A stretch of DNA of 64,000 nt, taken from Halalkaliarchaeum desulfuricum (GTDB lineage Archaea > Halobacteriota > Halobacteria > Halobacteriales > Haloferacaceae). The stretch is taken from positions 1,860,001 through 1,924,000 of the forward strand of contig NZ_CP025066.1 in the NCBI RefSeq assembly GCF_002952775.1. Reading direction: 5' to 3'. The notes under the pieces were generated by a model, which did not search any database, was not told the DNA's origin, and was given only the letters and a program-made list of their open reading frames with translations. The first letter of the stretch is position 1, and each line of letters begins with the position of its first letter. The translations under genes and the position numbers were made by a program. Positions 42,497 through 51,633 of the stretch are shown piece after piece.

Positions 42497-43132
42497 ATGA
42501 GTACCGACACGCCAGATTCGGGGCCGGCGGACGACGCAGACGCCGCCGGCGACGCGGAATCGACGGCCGAGGAGATCGATCCGGCCGAGGAGATTGACCC
42601 GGCGGAGCTCCAGGCGCGCATCGAGGAGCTGGAAGAAGAACTCTCGGCGGTGAAAGCTGCGACCGACGACGGTGAAAAGTCGATGACGATCATCGCCACG
42701 AAGGGGAGCTTCGACATGGCGTACCCGCCGTTGATCCTCGCAAGTACTGCCGCCGCGTTCGGGTGGGACGTCGTCGTGTTCCACACCTTCTGGGGACTGG
42801 ACATCCTCCACGAGGAGAAGTCCAGGGAGCTCAAACTGAGCGCCGTCGGCAACCCGAGCATGCCGATGCCGAACGCGCTTGCCGCGCTGCCCGGCATGGA
42901 CTCGGTTGCGACCAAGATGATGAAGCGCCGCATCGAGGAGAACGGCACGGCGACCGTCGAGGAGCTGATCGACCTCTCGCTGGACACCGGCGTCGATCTC
43001 CAGGCCTGCCAGATGACGATGGATCTGATGGGGTACGAAGCGGAGGACCTCCACGACGGCGTCACGACCGACGTCGGCGCCGCGACGGCGCTCGAACACA
43101 TGGCCGACTCCGACGTGCAGCTGCTGATCTGA
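42497..43132 (+). CDS. dsrE2: DsrE2-family sulfur carrier
   Basis: A 211-residue DsrE/DsrF/DrsH-like protein (DsrE2 branch). A repetitive acidic N-terminal extension (about 1-55, including ELQARIEELEEELSAVK coiled coil) precedes the fold TIIATKGSFDMAYPPLILASTAAA; FWGLDILHEEK and the conserved LQACQMTMDLMG cysteine (about residue 170) match DsrE2A. Such proteins accept and donate sulfane sulfur with TusA. It follows tusA with 1 nt between. The thioredoxin gene is 76 bp downstream with its own promoter. Confidence 0.88.
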   Translation: MSTDTPDSGPADDADAAGDAESTAEEIDPAEEIDPAELQARIEELEEELSAVKAATDDGEKSMTIIATKGSFDMAYPPLILASTAAAFGWDVVVFHTFWGLDILHEEKSRELKLSAVGNPSMPMPNALAALPGMDSVATKMMKRRIEENGTATVEELIDLSLDTGVDLQACQMTMDLMGYEAEDLHDGVTTDVGAATALEHMADSDVQLLI

Positions 43133-43208
43133 TCTCTTCTGGCGGTTTCGAGCGGCTCTCGCCACAGCACGAAACTCTTATGCGCGCGCCCTTGCAACCG
43201 CGAGACAC

Positions 43209-43478
43209 ATGTCCGTTCGACTTCTCGATTTCCACGCCGACTGGTGTGGCCCGTGCAAAACGCAGGACCCGATCCTCGAGGAGCTCTCCGAGGAGTGGGG
43301 TGACCGCTTCGAACTCGTCAAAGTCGACGTCGACGAACAGCAGGACGTCGCCAACGAGTACCAGGTGCGATCGCTCCCGACGCTGATCGTGGAAAACGAG
43401 GACGGGATCGTCGACCGGTTCGTCGGCGTCACCCAGAAGGAGGACCTCGAGGTCGCGCTCGAGGACGCCGGCGCCTGA
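43209..43478 (+). CDS. trxA: Thioredoxin
   Basis: An 89-residue thioredoxin with the active-site WCGPC in DFHADWCGPCKTQDP (about residues 12-16), VDVDEQQDVANEYQVRSLPTL and the cis-proline. Reduces protein disulfides and probably supports sulfur-carrier turnover nearby. A CTCTTATG element about 35 nt upstream is a likely TATA box, so it has its own promoter although the sulfur genes precede it. Confidence 0.93.
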   Translation: MSVRLLDFHADWCGPCKTQDPILEELSEEWGDRFELVKVDVDEQQDVANEYQVRSLPTLIVENEDGIVDRFVGVTQKEDLEVALEDAGA

Positions 43479-43543
43479 ATCGGACAGCCCTGTCGGCCGT
43501 CGCTTCTCGCAACTGTTAACAACGCGCCGCCAGTACTGAGTCT

Positions 43544-43693
43544 ATGGCCTCGTTCGAACCCGCTGAGCGTCGTACGTTGGATAAACTCATCTGTATGCGC
43601 TGTAACGCCCGGAACCCGACCCGAGCGGACAGTTGTCGAAAATGCGGCTACAGCCGCCTGCGCCCGAAAGCGAAAGAACGACGCAGCGCCTGA
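43544..43693 (+). CDS. rpl40e: 50S ribosomal protein L40e
   Basis: A 49-residue zinc-ribbon ribosomal protein read directly from the [18 protein letters not shown], then CMRCNARNP...CRKCGY with both metal Cys pairs at about residues 17, 20, 31 and 34, and a basic tail [10 protein letters not shown]. Length and sequence match haloarchaeal L40e. It is too short for normal open-frame cut-offs and is easily missed. It lies between the thioredoxin gene and the IS1595-like insertion, whose left target duplication begins 38 bp after its stop. Confidence 0.93.
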   Translation: MASFEPAERRTLDKLICMRCNARNPTRADSCRKCGYSRLRPKAKERRSA

Positions 43694-43730
43694 TTCGCTG
43701 CCGCGGAGGACGCACCGCTACAGGTCGTAC

Positions 43731-43738
43731 TGCCGAAA
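43731..43738. repeat. Target-site duplication, left copy (IS1595-like)
   Basis: TGCCGAAA here is repeated exactly at 44685-44692, flush against the ends of the element. Confidence 0.88.
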
Positions 43739-44684
43739 CGCTCATCTCGATGACTCGTAACTCAAGATTTTGCTGAACCAGTCGGTTCGATCGTTCAACA
43801 AGAGCGACAGAAAGTTGAGGTATCCCTGAAGATGATGCTTCGAGACGCCTCTGAACTTCGCCAGCCACTGGCGAAGGAAGCTATGGCGGTTCTCGCAGCT
43901 GTTGACGTGAGCGTCGCCGATCACGTACGTTTCATCGTGCGTGATCGCCAGATGAGCATCAATCCCGTCGTACTCGTCGATCTCATCGTAGATCGTGTAA
44001 TCGTCCGTACACAGAATTACCGTCTTGTCACCTTTGTCGGCGATCTCTTCGTCCACATCTTGGAGATTCTCTCGCACCAGAAACTCAACTCGTCCGTCGC
44101 TCCGACGGACGAGTGTCACGACTGGCGGTTTGTCCGACTCGAAGCTTCCTCGTCCCTTTTTTTGAGTCCGCGCGAGCGCGGACTCTCATCTTCCTTTTCG
44201 ATCCCTTTCTCACCTGCCGTCACATAGATCTCGTCGGCTTCACACACATCTGAAAGCACAAGATCATCCAGCTCACCGCACAACTCCTGCAGATCGTGGC
44301 GGAAGTTCAACACCGCCTCGTAGTCCCGTTCAAGCTCCGAGGCGATCTGTGCGGTCGGCACAGATCGCATCTCCTTGATCATGTAGAACATCTCCTCGAT
44401 CGGGAACTTCCGATGCTCGAAAAACGAGCCCGTGAGATCATTAAAATACGTCTCGCACTCCTTACAGCGGTACTGTTGGGCGCCTTTCCCCGTCGTTCCT
44501 TTCTTGATGACCGGATCACTCTCCCCGCAGTAGACGCACGACACCGTCGCGCCGAAGCGGGCGCGACGGAGTCGCTCATAACACTCGTCCGGATCAGGAA
44601 GGAACACTTCTACCGAATCCCTATCCATCAACAGCAACTAATGGACTCGTCGCTACTGGAAGTTACGACTGGTCGGGATGAGCG
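43739..44684 (-). mobile_element. IS1595-like insertion sequence, 946 bp
   Basis: The ends are imperfect inverted repeats starting CGCTCATC (20 of 24 bases match) at 43739-43762 and 44661-44684. The flanks are an exact 8-bp duplication TGCCGAAA. The single transposase, on the minus strand, has a zinc-ribbon DNA-binding N-terminus and an ISXO2-like catalytic domain, but its reading frame changes at an A7 run (about 44148-44155). Confidence 0.88.
43742..44628 (-). pseudogene. IS1595-family transposase, frame-changed at an A7 run
   Basis: Two minus-strand open frames, 44116-44628 and 43742-44119, together make one IS1595 (ISXO2-like) transposase. The first has a zinc ribbon CVYCGESDPV...YRCKECETYF and the first acidic residue in DVCEADEIYV; the second holds TDDYTIYDEID and the ENRHSFLRQWLAKFRGV motif. 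The frame change occurs at CTCAAAAAAAGGG (minus strand). Reading one base back gives KKKGRGSFESDKPPVVTLV, joining both parts seamlessly. It may be a mutation, a homopolymer sequencing error, or slippage-based expression; the sequence does not decide. Confidence 0.85.
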
Positions 44685-44692
44685 TGCCGAAA
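44685..44692. repeat. Target-site duplication, right copy (IS1595-like)
   Basis: TGCCGAAA, identical to 43731-43738. Confidence 0.88.
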
Positions 44693-44801
44693 TTCTTCCG
44701 AGCGGAACTACCGGGCAGCGACCGCGATATATTTCGAGGTTTGGTGTGTCATTCGTCAACACGGCGCCCGAAACCGCCGGCAGGGCTTGCCGTAACTGAC
44801 A

Positions 44802-44808
44802 GTTATAG
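44802..44808 (+). promoter_or_regulatory. TATA box of metY-metX
   Basis: GTTATAG in the context ACAGTTATAGAAG lies about 28-34 nt before ATG 44836, the spacing expected for a leaderless haloarchaeal transcript. It lies just downstream of the IS1595-like element, so the promoter was left intact. Confidence 0.55.
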
Positions 44809-44835
44809 AAGTCGCAAGCTGTATGCGTGATATAC

Positions 44836-46113
44836 ATGACTCGTGGGTTTCGAACGGAGAGTATCCACGCCGGGGCCGCCCCGGACCCGGCGACTGGAGC
44901 GCGTGCGACGCCGATCTACCGAACGACGTCCTACGAGTTCGGCGACGCCGACTACGCCGCCGACCTGTACGCGCTCCGTGCGGACGGGGACGTCTACTCT
45001 CGCATCTCCAATCCGACGGTGCGGACGCTCGAGTCCCGGCTGGCCACGCTCGAGGGGGGCGTAGGCTGTGTCGCAACCGCCTCGGGGATGGCTGCCATCG
45101 ACTCGATCACGACCGTCCTCGCACGCGCCGGCGACAACGTCGTCGCCGCCGCGGAGATGTACGGTGGGACGAGCACGTACTTCCGAACCATCGCGTCCCG
45201 CCGTGGGGTCGACGCACGCCTGGTCGATCCCCTGTCGTACGACGACTACGCGGCGGCGATCGACGAGGACACAGCGTTCGTCCACGTCGAGACGATCGCG
45301 AACCCGTCGCTGGTCACCCCCGACTTCAAACGTCTCGCCGACATCGCCCACGAGCACGCGGTCCCGCTCGTCGTCGACAACACGTTCGCGACGCCGGCGC
45401 TGTGCCGGCCCCTCGAACACGGCGCCGACATCGTCTGGGAGTCGACGACGAAGTGGCTCCACGGCGGCGGCACGACCGTCGGCGGCGTCGTCGTCGACGG
45501 GGGGACGTTCCCGTGGGACCACCCGGAGGCCGACTACCCCGAACTCGCCGGCGAGAACCCCGCCTTCGAAGTCGACTTCACGGACCGGTTCGGGGAGGCG
45601 GCACTGACCCACGTCCTCCGACACCGGGCGCTTCGGGTACTCGGCAACGGACAGTCGCCCGACGACGCCTGGCAGACCCTCCAGGGGATCGAAACGCTGC
45701 CGTTGCGGATGGATCGTCACTGCGAGAACGCCCGGATCGTCGCCGAGGCACTGCAGGACGATCCCCGCATCGACTGGGTGACGTATCCGGGACTGCCGGA
45801 TCATCCGACCCACGACAACGCCGAGCGGTATCTGGAGGGGTTCGGGGGAATGGTGACGTTCGGGCTCGCGGACGGCCAGGCGGCCGCACGGCGGTTCTGC
45901 GAGTCCGTCGAACTGGCAAGCTTCCTCGCGAACGTGGGCGACGCGAAAACGCTCGTGATCCATCCGGCGAGCACCACCCACGCGCAGCTGACCGCGGACG
46001 AACAGCGCGAGGCGGGGGTACCGCCGGACATGGTTCGACTGTCGGTGGGCATCGAGGATCCGGCCGACGTGCTCGCCGACATCGACGCGGGACTGCGGGA
46101 GGCGACACGATGA
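44836..46113 (+). CDS. metY: O-acetylhomoserine sulfhydrylase-type PLP enzyme
   Basis: A 425-residue Cys/Met PLP enzyme that probably makes homocysteine from O-acetylhomoserine and sulfide. Features: [18 protein letters not shown] start, [31 protein letters not shown], the PLP lysine in [15 protein letters not shown] (about Lys207), and [20 protein letters not shown] near the end, all of the OAH-sulfhydrylase branch (longer than cystathionine gamma-synthase). It overlaps metX by 4 nt (ATGA). The ATG at 44836 is 28 nt from a TATA element. Because metX is adjacent, sulfhydrylation is favoured over transsulfuration. Confidence 0.92.
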   Translation: MTRGFRTESIHAGAAPDPATGARATPIYRTTSYEFGDADYAADLYALRADGDVYSRISNPTVRTLESRLATLEGGVGCVATASGMAAIDSITTVLARAGDNVVAAAEMYGGTSTYFRTIASRRGVDARLVDPLSYDDYAAAIDEDTAFVHVETIANPSLVTPDFKRLADIAHEHAVPLVVDNTFATPALCRPLEHGADIVWESTTKWLHGGGTTVGGVVVDGGTFPWDHPEADYPELAGENPAFEVDFTDRFGEAALTHVLRHRALRVLGNGQSPDDAWQTLQGIETLPLRMDRHCENARIVAEALQDDPRIDWVTYPGLPDHPTHDNAERYLEGFGGMVTFGLADGQAAARRFCESVELASFLANVGDAKTLVIHPASTTHAQLTADEQREAGVPPDMVRLSVGIEDPADVLADIDAGLREATR

Positions 46114-47414
46114 CGAAACGGACGACGACTGGGGACGACACGATGACAGAGCAAACGACGACAGAGCAAACGACGACAACGGACGCAAAACCGGAGGGCG
46201 AGCCTGCGGCCGACGGCGGACGCCGCCAGGAGACCGCCCACGAATCGGACGTGGTATCGGTCGGCGAGTTTACCTTCGAGTGCGGGGAATCGATTCCGGA
46301 ACTGGAGGTTGCCTACGAGACGTACGGCGAGTTCGACGGCGACAACGCGGTGCTCGTGTGTCACGCGCTCACGGGGAGCCAGAACGTCGCGCGGACGCCG
46401 GAGGCCGACACCGGCCAGGCCGGGCAGGCGCGGGCCTGGTGGGGGGACGTCATCGGTGCGGGCAAGTACGTCGACACCACCGAGTACTACGTCGTCTGCG
46501 CGAACGTTCCCGGTTCCTGCTACGGGACGACCGGGCCGTCGAGTGCGGGCCCCGACGGCGAACCGTGGGGGTCGGACTTCCCGCCGGTGACCGTCGAGGA
46601 CTGGACCAGAGCCCAGCGCCGGCTGCTGGACGAACTCGGCGTCGGGCGGTTGCACGCCGTGCTCGGAGGGAGCGTCGGCGGGATGAACGTCCTCGAGTGG
46701 GCCAAACGATATCCAGACGACGTCCGGCGGATCGTCCCGGTCGCGGCGGCACCGCGGCTCGACGCGCAGTGTCTGGGACTCGATGCGGCCGCCAGGCGGG
46801 CGATCCGGGCGGATCCGAACTGGAACAGGGGCGACTACTACGGCGAGGATCAAGAACCCCCAAAGCGCGGGCTCGCGATCGCCAGGCAGATCGGCCACGT
46901 GATGTACCATTCGAAGGCGTCGATGGAGCGAAAGTTCGGTCGGCGGACCGCCGGCCGGGAAACCGCAGCCAACGCCGGTACCGACTTGTTCCCGCAGGAT
47001 CACGCCGGCGCGTACTTCCCGTACCGGGAGGTGGAATCGTATCTCGACTACCAGGCGGGGAAGTTCGTCGAGCGCTTCGACGCCAACTCGTATCTGTACC
47101 TCACGCGGGCGATGGACGAGTACGACCTCGCGGCCGACTACGGGTCGGACGCGGCGGCGCTGGCAGCGTTCGAGGGGGAGGCGCTGGTGGTGTCGTTTAC
47201 GGGCGATTGGCATTTTACCGTCGAGCAGTCCGCCGAGGTGGCCCGGGCGTTCCGGGACGGAGACGTGCCAGTGGCCCACCACGTCGTCGAGTCGGATCAC
47301 GGCCACGACGCGTTCCTGGTGGAGCCCGAAAACGTCGGGCCGCCGATCCGGGACTTCCTTGCGGAGGGAGTTGACGGCAAATCGGTGACCGACACCGTGA
47401 TTGACGACTCATAA
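46110..47414 (+). CDS. metXA: Homoserine O-acetyltransferase
   Basis: A 434-residue alpha/beta-hydrolase-fold enzyme that acetylates homoserine for metY. An acidic, threonine-rich extension of about 55 residues (TTTEQTTTT) precedes the domain. Core motifs: [10 protein letters not shown], the nucleophile in [22 protein letters not shown] region near CYGTTGPSS, the acid in [12 protein letters not shown] and the catalytic His in [11 protein letters not shown] second ATG at 46143 is possible. The gene is co-transcribed with metY and ends about 90 bp before the pilin-like gene. Acetyl versus succinyl specificity is inferred from family. Confidence 0.93.
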   Translation: MTKRTTTGDDTMTEQTTTEQTTTTDAKPEGEPAADGGRRQETAHESDVVSVGEFTFECGESIPELEVAYETYGEFDGDNAVLVCHALTGSQNVARTPEADTGQAGQARAWWGDVIGAGKYVDTTEYYVVCANVPGSCYGTTGPSSAGPDGEPWGSDFPPVTVEDWTRAQRRLLDELGVGRLHAVLGGSVGGMNVLEWAKRYPDDVRRIVPVAAAPRLDAQCLGLDAAARRAIRADPNWNRGDYYGEDQEPPKRGLAIARQIGHVMYHSKASMERKFGRRTAGRETAANAGTDLFPQDHAGAYFPYREVESYLDYQAGKFVERFDANSYLYLTRAMDEYDLAADYGSDAAALAAFEGEALVVSFTGDWHFTVEQSAEVARAFRDGDVPVAHHVVESDHGHDAFLVEPENVGPPIRDFLAEGVDGKSVTDTVIDDS

Positions 47415-47503
47415 TCGCACCACTTGAACCGGCCGCATGAATGACATCGACGCGGGCTCGTGCGTGCAAGACCTTTTAACTGGTGGGATACTTATAAATG
47501 GCA

Positions 47504-49090
47504 ATGAGGTTCTGGGGGGACGACCGCGCGCAGGCGTTGCAGGTCGGAGCCGTGCTCCTGTTCGGCTTTCTGATCGTCGGGCTTGCCGTCTATCAGGTTT
47601 CGGTCGTCCCCGAGGAGAACCGCCAGGTCGAATTCGACGCCTACCAGGACGCCGCCAGCGACATGGCCGACCTCCGGGGTGACGTGCTTACGAGCGCCAC
47701 TCGGGACGTAACGACTACGCGGTCGGTCAAGACTGGCGCGCGATATCCTCCCAGAGTGGTCTTCGTGAATCCGCCGCCCGCCACCGGTAGCCTCGGGCTC
47801 GGCGATTCGACGACGGTAACAATCGAGAACGCCCATGCTATCAATTCCGAAGACACCAACACCCAGGAGTACTGGAACGGCACCGCACGGGAGTTCGAGA
47901 CCAAACCGGCCCGGTTTACCCCCTCCTACAGCAACTTCGAGGGGCTCCCGGTCGTTGTGACCGGCGAGTCATCGTTCCGGGACGCTGGCGATAATCTTGT
48001 TCCGGTCGGTGGACAGACGCTCTTGCAGGGTGACCGACTCCAGTTGATCGCGATCGACGGCGAGATGGACGCGAACGGCCTGGAGACGCAGGTGACGACC
48101 GAGCCCATAAGTGCCGCCGAACGCACGGTCGTCGTCGAGGGCGAGGGCGACGAGGACATCGTCGTCGAGATCGCACCCGGTGGGGATCCGGACGCCTGGA
48201 ACGAGACGTTCGGCGAGCGCCTGCTCGATCGGGAGGACGTCGTCGCGGTCGAGGCCCGGGACGAGACGGTCGCGGTGACGCTGGACGGCGATCGGGCCTA
48301 CCGGCTTCGGCTGGGCAAGGTCGAACTCCGCGAACGCGGTGACGTCGTGAGCGCCGACGAACCTGGAGTCGCCTACGTCGTGGCGAAAAGCGACGAAAAC
48401 TCGACGATCGCCCAGGGATCGAGCAAGCAACTGCGCGTCGAGGTGCGGGACGCGTTCAATAATCCGAAGTCCGGAGTTGATGTCGAGTTCGAGTCAGATG
48501 ATGGAACGCTTACGCCTACGGAAACCGTTTCGACGGAGGACGGTGAGGCGAGCACGACGTTCGAGCCAAGCGCAGGCTTTACCGGTGAAGCGGAGATCGT
48601 TGCGACTGTACCCGACGCCGGCGATGGCGTCGACGAGAAGACGTTCACCGTGAACGTAATTGATCCGGAAGGCGGAGAGGATACAGGGTCTGGTTTGAAT
48701 CCGAATGAACCAACCCGAGTAGCGTTAACGGGAGCCGAAACCACTCAGAATACTGACTGGGTGGATATCACGTTACAAAACAACGGTGATAACGTTCGAT
48801 CAGTCGATTTCGCACGGGTCAACTTCTACTACCTCGATACCCCTGGACGTGGAGGAGACGGTGGGAGGGACATGCCGGAAACTGCCACATTCACGGATCC
48901 CGAACGGGAACCGTCACTCTCGGTTGGTGGAAGTTTCGAAAGCCTGAGTGAACCGATTGATCTGGAGGCCAACGACGAGACAACCCTCCGGCTTGAGTTC
49001 GATGAGTCGGTCGAAGGGGGCGACTTTTTCATCCTCTCAGTCATCTACGAGGACGGTGAATCGGCGACGTACTTCGTTGCGCCGCGCTGA
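47504..49090 (+). CDS. Type IV pilin-like surface protein with an Ig-like (Big_1) domain
   Basis: A 528-residue protein with a class III-type N-terminus: a charged stub RFWGDDRAQALQVGAVLLFGFL and one hydrophobic helix (about residues 12-33), then a large extracellular beta-rich part. About residues 300-380 hold a bacterial Ig-like domain (SSKQLRVEVRDAFNNPKSGVDVEFESDDGTL, quoted in part). Aspartate content is high and no cysteines stand out. Such proteins with DDRAQ..QVGA occur in haloarchaea and are thought to be surface or filament components. ATG 47504 is preferred to 47498 since the TATA-like stretches lie just upstream. Confidence 0.72.
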   Translation: MRFWGDDRAQALQVGAVLLFGFLIVGLAVYQVSVVPEENRQVEFDAYQDAASDMADLRGDVLTSATRDVTTTRSVKTGARYPPRVVFVNPPPATGSLGLGDSTTVTIENAHAINSEDTNTQEYWNGTAREFETKPARFTPSYSNFEGLPVVVTGESSFRDAGDNLVPVGGQTLLQGDRLQLIAIDGEMDANGLETQVTTEPISAAERTVVVEGEGDEDIVVEIAPGGDPDAWNETFGERLLDREDVVAVEARDETVAVTLDGDRAYRLRLGKVELRERGDVVSADEPGVAYVVAKSDENSTIAQGSSKQLRVEVRDAFNNPKSGVDVEFESDDGTLTPTETVSTEDGEASTTFEPSAGFTGEAEIVATVPDAGDGVDEKTFTVNVIDPEGGEDTGSGLNPNEPTRVALTGAETTQNTDWVDITLQNNGDNVRSVDFARVNFYYLDTPGRGGDGGRDMPETATFTDPEREPSLSVGGSFESLSEPIDLEANDETTLRLEFDESVEGGDFFILSVIYEDGESATYFVAPR

Positions 49091-49185
49091 ACGGACAGTC
49101 TCCAACTGATTTTCAAACGCTTCACACCTCTTCGTCAACGATTTTCGGATGCAAAAGCGGCGATGGCGTCGAGTCACCCTCCGTT

Positions 49186-49605
49186 TCAACTTAAATCTCT
49201 GAGCCGCGTTGTGGATACCGTCGTCGAGTCGACCTCGCACAGTTCCCGATCCTCCGTCACGAGCGTCGTCTCCAGATCCTCCGCACACACGACATATGCG
49301 GCGTCGTAGAACGTCAATTCAGTCCTCGTTGCGACATCCATCACGGCTTCGAAGCCGATCTCGTCGAGATCGTGGACGACCATCTCCCGTCGGAGATCCG
49401 GGATCAGGGACACGAACTCGGCGTGCTCCTCTGGACTGGTCCGGTCCTGTAGCGCGTGGACCTTCCAGAGCACGTTCCCGGCCTCGTAAAACGTCAGGTC
49501 GAGAACGTGGCCGTCGAACAGCACCGGAAGCCCCGGCGTGTCGTCGTCGAGCAACACGGCGACGAGACTGCTCGTGTCGAATACGGGAGCGGACCCATCG
49601 CTCAT
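49186..49605 (-). CDS. VapC-like PIN-domain toxin
   Basis: A 139-residue PIN-domain protein. The metal residues are in VFDTSSLVAVLL (Asp about 10), FYEAGNVLWKV (Glu about 42) and LTFYDAAYVVCAEDLETTLVTEDRELC (Asp about 101 and 118). VapC-type toxins are RNases. It is preceded by its antitoxin with a 4-nt overlap (49602-49605). It is the second VapBC pair in the window and differs in sequence from the pair at 28335-28960. Confidence 0.88.
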   Translation of the reverse strand: MSDGSAPVFDTSSLVAVLLDDDTPGLPVLFDGHVLDLTFYEAGNVLWKVHALQDRTSPEEHAEFVSLIPDLRREMVVHDLDEIGFEAVMDVATRTELTFYDAAYVVCAEDLETTLVTEDRELCEVDSTTVSTTRLRDLS

Positions 49606-49853
49606 CGATTGCGTTCCTCTCGCTTTGCCCGATCGTCTCGGTCCTCTCTCACCAGATTGACAACCTCGTCGGTCTCGATCCCGTCGCCCGTCGATCGTCG
49701 TATCGCATCTGCACGTTCCGCGAGGCGCTGTCGGCGTCGTTGACGCACTTCGGCCTCAAGTGCCTCGCGGATCGTTTCGCTGATATTGACGTCGGACTCG
49801 TCTAGTTCTCGTTTGAGGTCCTCCGGAATCTTGGCCGACACCGTCGTGGACAT
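49602..49853 (-). CDS. VapB-like ribbon-helix-helix antitoxin
   Basis: An 83-residue RHH-type antitoxin. TTVSAKIPEDLKRELDESDVNISETIREAL (quoted in part) is the RHH DNA-binding fold with the typical KIPxDLK strand. The basic-acid C-terminal helix (RRRQRLAERADAIRR) should bind the toxin. The start MSTTVSAKIP at 49853 is used. The overlap with vapC and shared direction indicate one operon, probably autoregulated. Confidence 0.87.
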   Translation of the reverse strand: MSTTVSAKIPEDLKRELDESDVNISETIREALEAEVRQRRRQRLAERADAIRRSTGDGIETDEVVNLVREDRDDRAKREERNR

Positions 49854-49899
49854 AAGCGTAATACGTTCGGGTATTACAAAAGGGTTGTTCTGAGCTGTA

Positions 49900-50481
49900 T
49901 TACTCTTCGTCCACAACTTCCGGATCCGCCAGCGCCGACTGCAGCGAGTCGAGCCCGTTGATCCACTCGGAGACGAGCCCGTAGTCGATGTCCTCGGCGA
50001 TCTGGACGTCGAGTTCCGCGCCGTCGATCACGAGCGTGCCCGCCTGCACGACATATCCGAGCGCGGCGTCGAGATCCTCCTCGCGTTCGGCGTCGGCGGC
50101 CGCCCGCAGGTATTCCTCGACGGTTCCTTCCTCGACCGGGCCGCCGATCACGAACTCCTCGGCGGCGTAGAAGACTGGCACGAGGCTGGTCTGGACGCCG
50201 TCGATGAGCATGAGTTTGTCCTCGTCGTCGATGGCGACCTCTTCGAGGACGATCTCCCGGACGTCGTTGATCTCTTCTGCCGCGCGGTCGTCGCCGATCC
50301 GGCCGTCCTCGTGTGCCGTGAGCACCTTCGCGACCGCGATCGCGGCGTCGTCCTGGAGGTTCAAAAGCAGGCGCGCGGAGTCCTCCTCTTCGGGGTCGAG
50401 GTCCTCTTCCCTGATGCGATCGATCCAGTTCTGCCAGCGTTCTTCGGAGTAGAACGTTTCCACGGGCTCGTCGTCGGTCAT
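49900..50481 (-). CDS. DUF2150-family haloarchaeal protein
   Basis: A 193-residue acidic protein with ERWQNWIDRIREEDLDPEEEDSARLLLNLQDDAAIAVAK (quoted in part), typical of DUF2150, an archaeal family without assigned function. The protein is largely helical with an IGDDRAAEEINDVREIVLEE core and a GAELDVQIAEDIDYGLVSEW end. The start at 50481 is the ATG of MTDDEPVETFYSEE. It stands alone between the VapBC pair and the TatD-like gene. Confidence 0.8.
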   Translation of the reverse strand: MTDDEPVETFYSEERWQNWIDRIREEDLDPEEEDSARLLLNLQDDAAIAVAKVLTAHEDGRIGDDRAAEEINDVREIVLEEVAIDDEDKLMLIDGVQTSLVPVFYAAEEFVIGGPVEEGTVEEYLRAAADAEREEDLDAALGYVVQAGTLVIDGAELDVQIAEDIDYGLVSEWINGLDSLQSALADPEVVDEE

Positions 50482-50594
50482 GTCCAAACCGTTCGTTGCA
50501 GCACTCAAAGGCCTTTCTTCTCCGCCGTGTGAGTGGGTTGTTGTCGTGGTCCGATGCCGGGTGGGAAAGCACACTGCGATGAATACGCAGTACG

Positions 50595-51443
50595 TCACTC
50601 CCCAAGCGTGGCTTCGGTGTCGATATCGTACGCGAGCGCCGGCGTCTCGACGTGTGCGCGCCGGACGGCCTCCTCGTGGCCCTCCTCGAGCAGCCACCGG
50701 ACCCGGCGTGGGACGGTTTTCGGCCCGAGTACCGCCCCCGGTCGGTCGGGATCGTCGACGAAGTCGGTCTCCATCAAGAACGGTTCATCGGAGTCGGCAG
50801 CGACCTGCAGGCGGTCTTTCTCGCTCATCACACTCGGGACCGGACCCGCAAGTCGTCCCCTGGCGTAGTGTTTCACCACGCGCGTCCGGTCGAGACCCCT
50901 CGCTTCGGCCCACTCGGCGATCTCGGTGAGGTCCTCGGCGCCCTCGGTGTGGAGCTGGACCGCACAGTCGAGGTCGACCGCGAGTTCGAATGCGCGTTTC
51001 ATCACCTCGTTGGAGGCGTCCATGATCGCCGGCTCCGCGTCGTAATGTGGTCGGCCGGACTTCAGCGCGAGCGCCTGTCCCTCAGCGACGAATTCGGCGG
51101 CGACCTCGAGCCCGCCGGCCATCAGCTCTGCCGCAGCCTCGGGGGTGAACCCACGGTCGTCGACGAGCCGACCGATCAGGGTGGGGTGGACGCCCAGGAC
51201 GGGCCAGGCCCTGCCGGGCAGCAGCGAGGACGCTTCGTCGACGACCTCGATCGTCGTTTCGAACACCTGTCGAAACTCCTCCGGTTCGTCGGGTTCGACG
51301 CCGAGATGCCAGGAGGGTTTGTTGACCACGAGGAGGTGGGTGCCGCCCAGCCGGACGAAGTCCCGGACTGCGTCCATCCCCCGCCCCCGTTCGGGATCGA
51401 GATGCAGGTGGTTGTCCAGCACGGGCGTGTCGAGTTCGTCCAT
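50595..51443 (-). CDS. TatD-like metal-dependent hydrolase
   Basis: A 282-residue amidohydrolase-fold protein. LDNHLHLDPERGRGMDAVRDF (HxH metal motif near residue 10), VLGVHPTLIG, QLHTEGAEDL and METDFVDDPDRPGAVLGP (catalytic Asp) match the TatD-related family of haloarchaea, which includes DNases. Length is close to TatD. MDELDTPVLDNHLH at 51443 is chosen over an upstream ATG. It is the last gene before the SHOCT cluster. Confidence 0.85.
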   Translation of the reverse strand: MDELDTPVLDNHLHLDPERGRGMDAVRDFVRLGGTHLLVVNKPSWHLGVEPDEPEEFRQVFETTIEVVDEASSLLPGRAWPVLGVHPTLIGRLVDDRGFTPEAAAELMAGGLEVAAEFVAEGQALALKSGRPHYDAEPAIMDASNEVMKRAFELAVDLDCAVQLHTEGAEDLTEIAEWAEARGLDRTRVVKHYARGRLAGPVPSVMSEKDRLQVAADSDEPFLMETDFVDDPDRPGAVLGPKTVPRRVRWLLEEGHEEAVRRAHVETPALAYDIDTEATLGE

Positions 51444-51633
51444 GGCGGAGGCGTCGCCCGCCAGAATCATAGGGGTTCTCGTTTGGGGTTATCGACTGGG
51501 CTGCTTTCGAAGATCACACGATATACCACCGGCGGTGAACGAAGTGCGTGGTGAGTATAATGTATGGCTCCTTCCTAATCTAGTGAAACAACCATTGGAT
51601 TAGTGTTATCACCCCTGCCGGCCACTATTTTGT

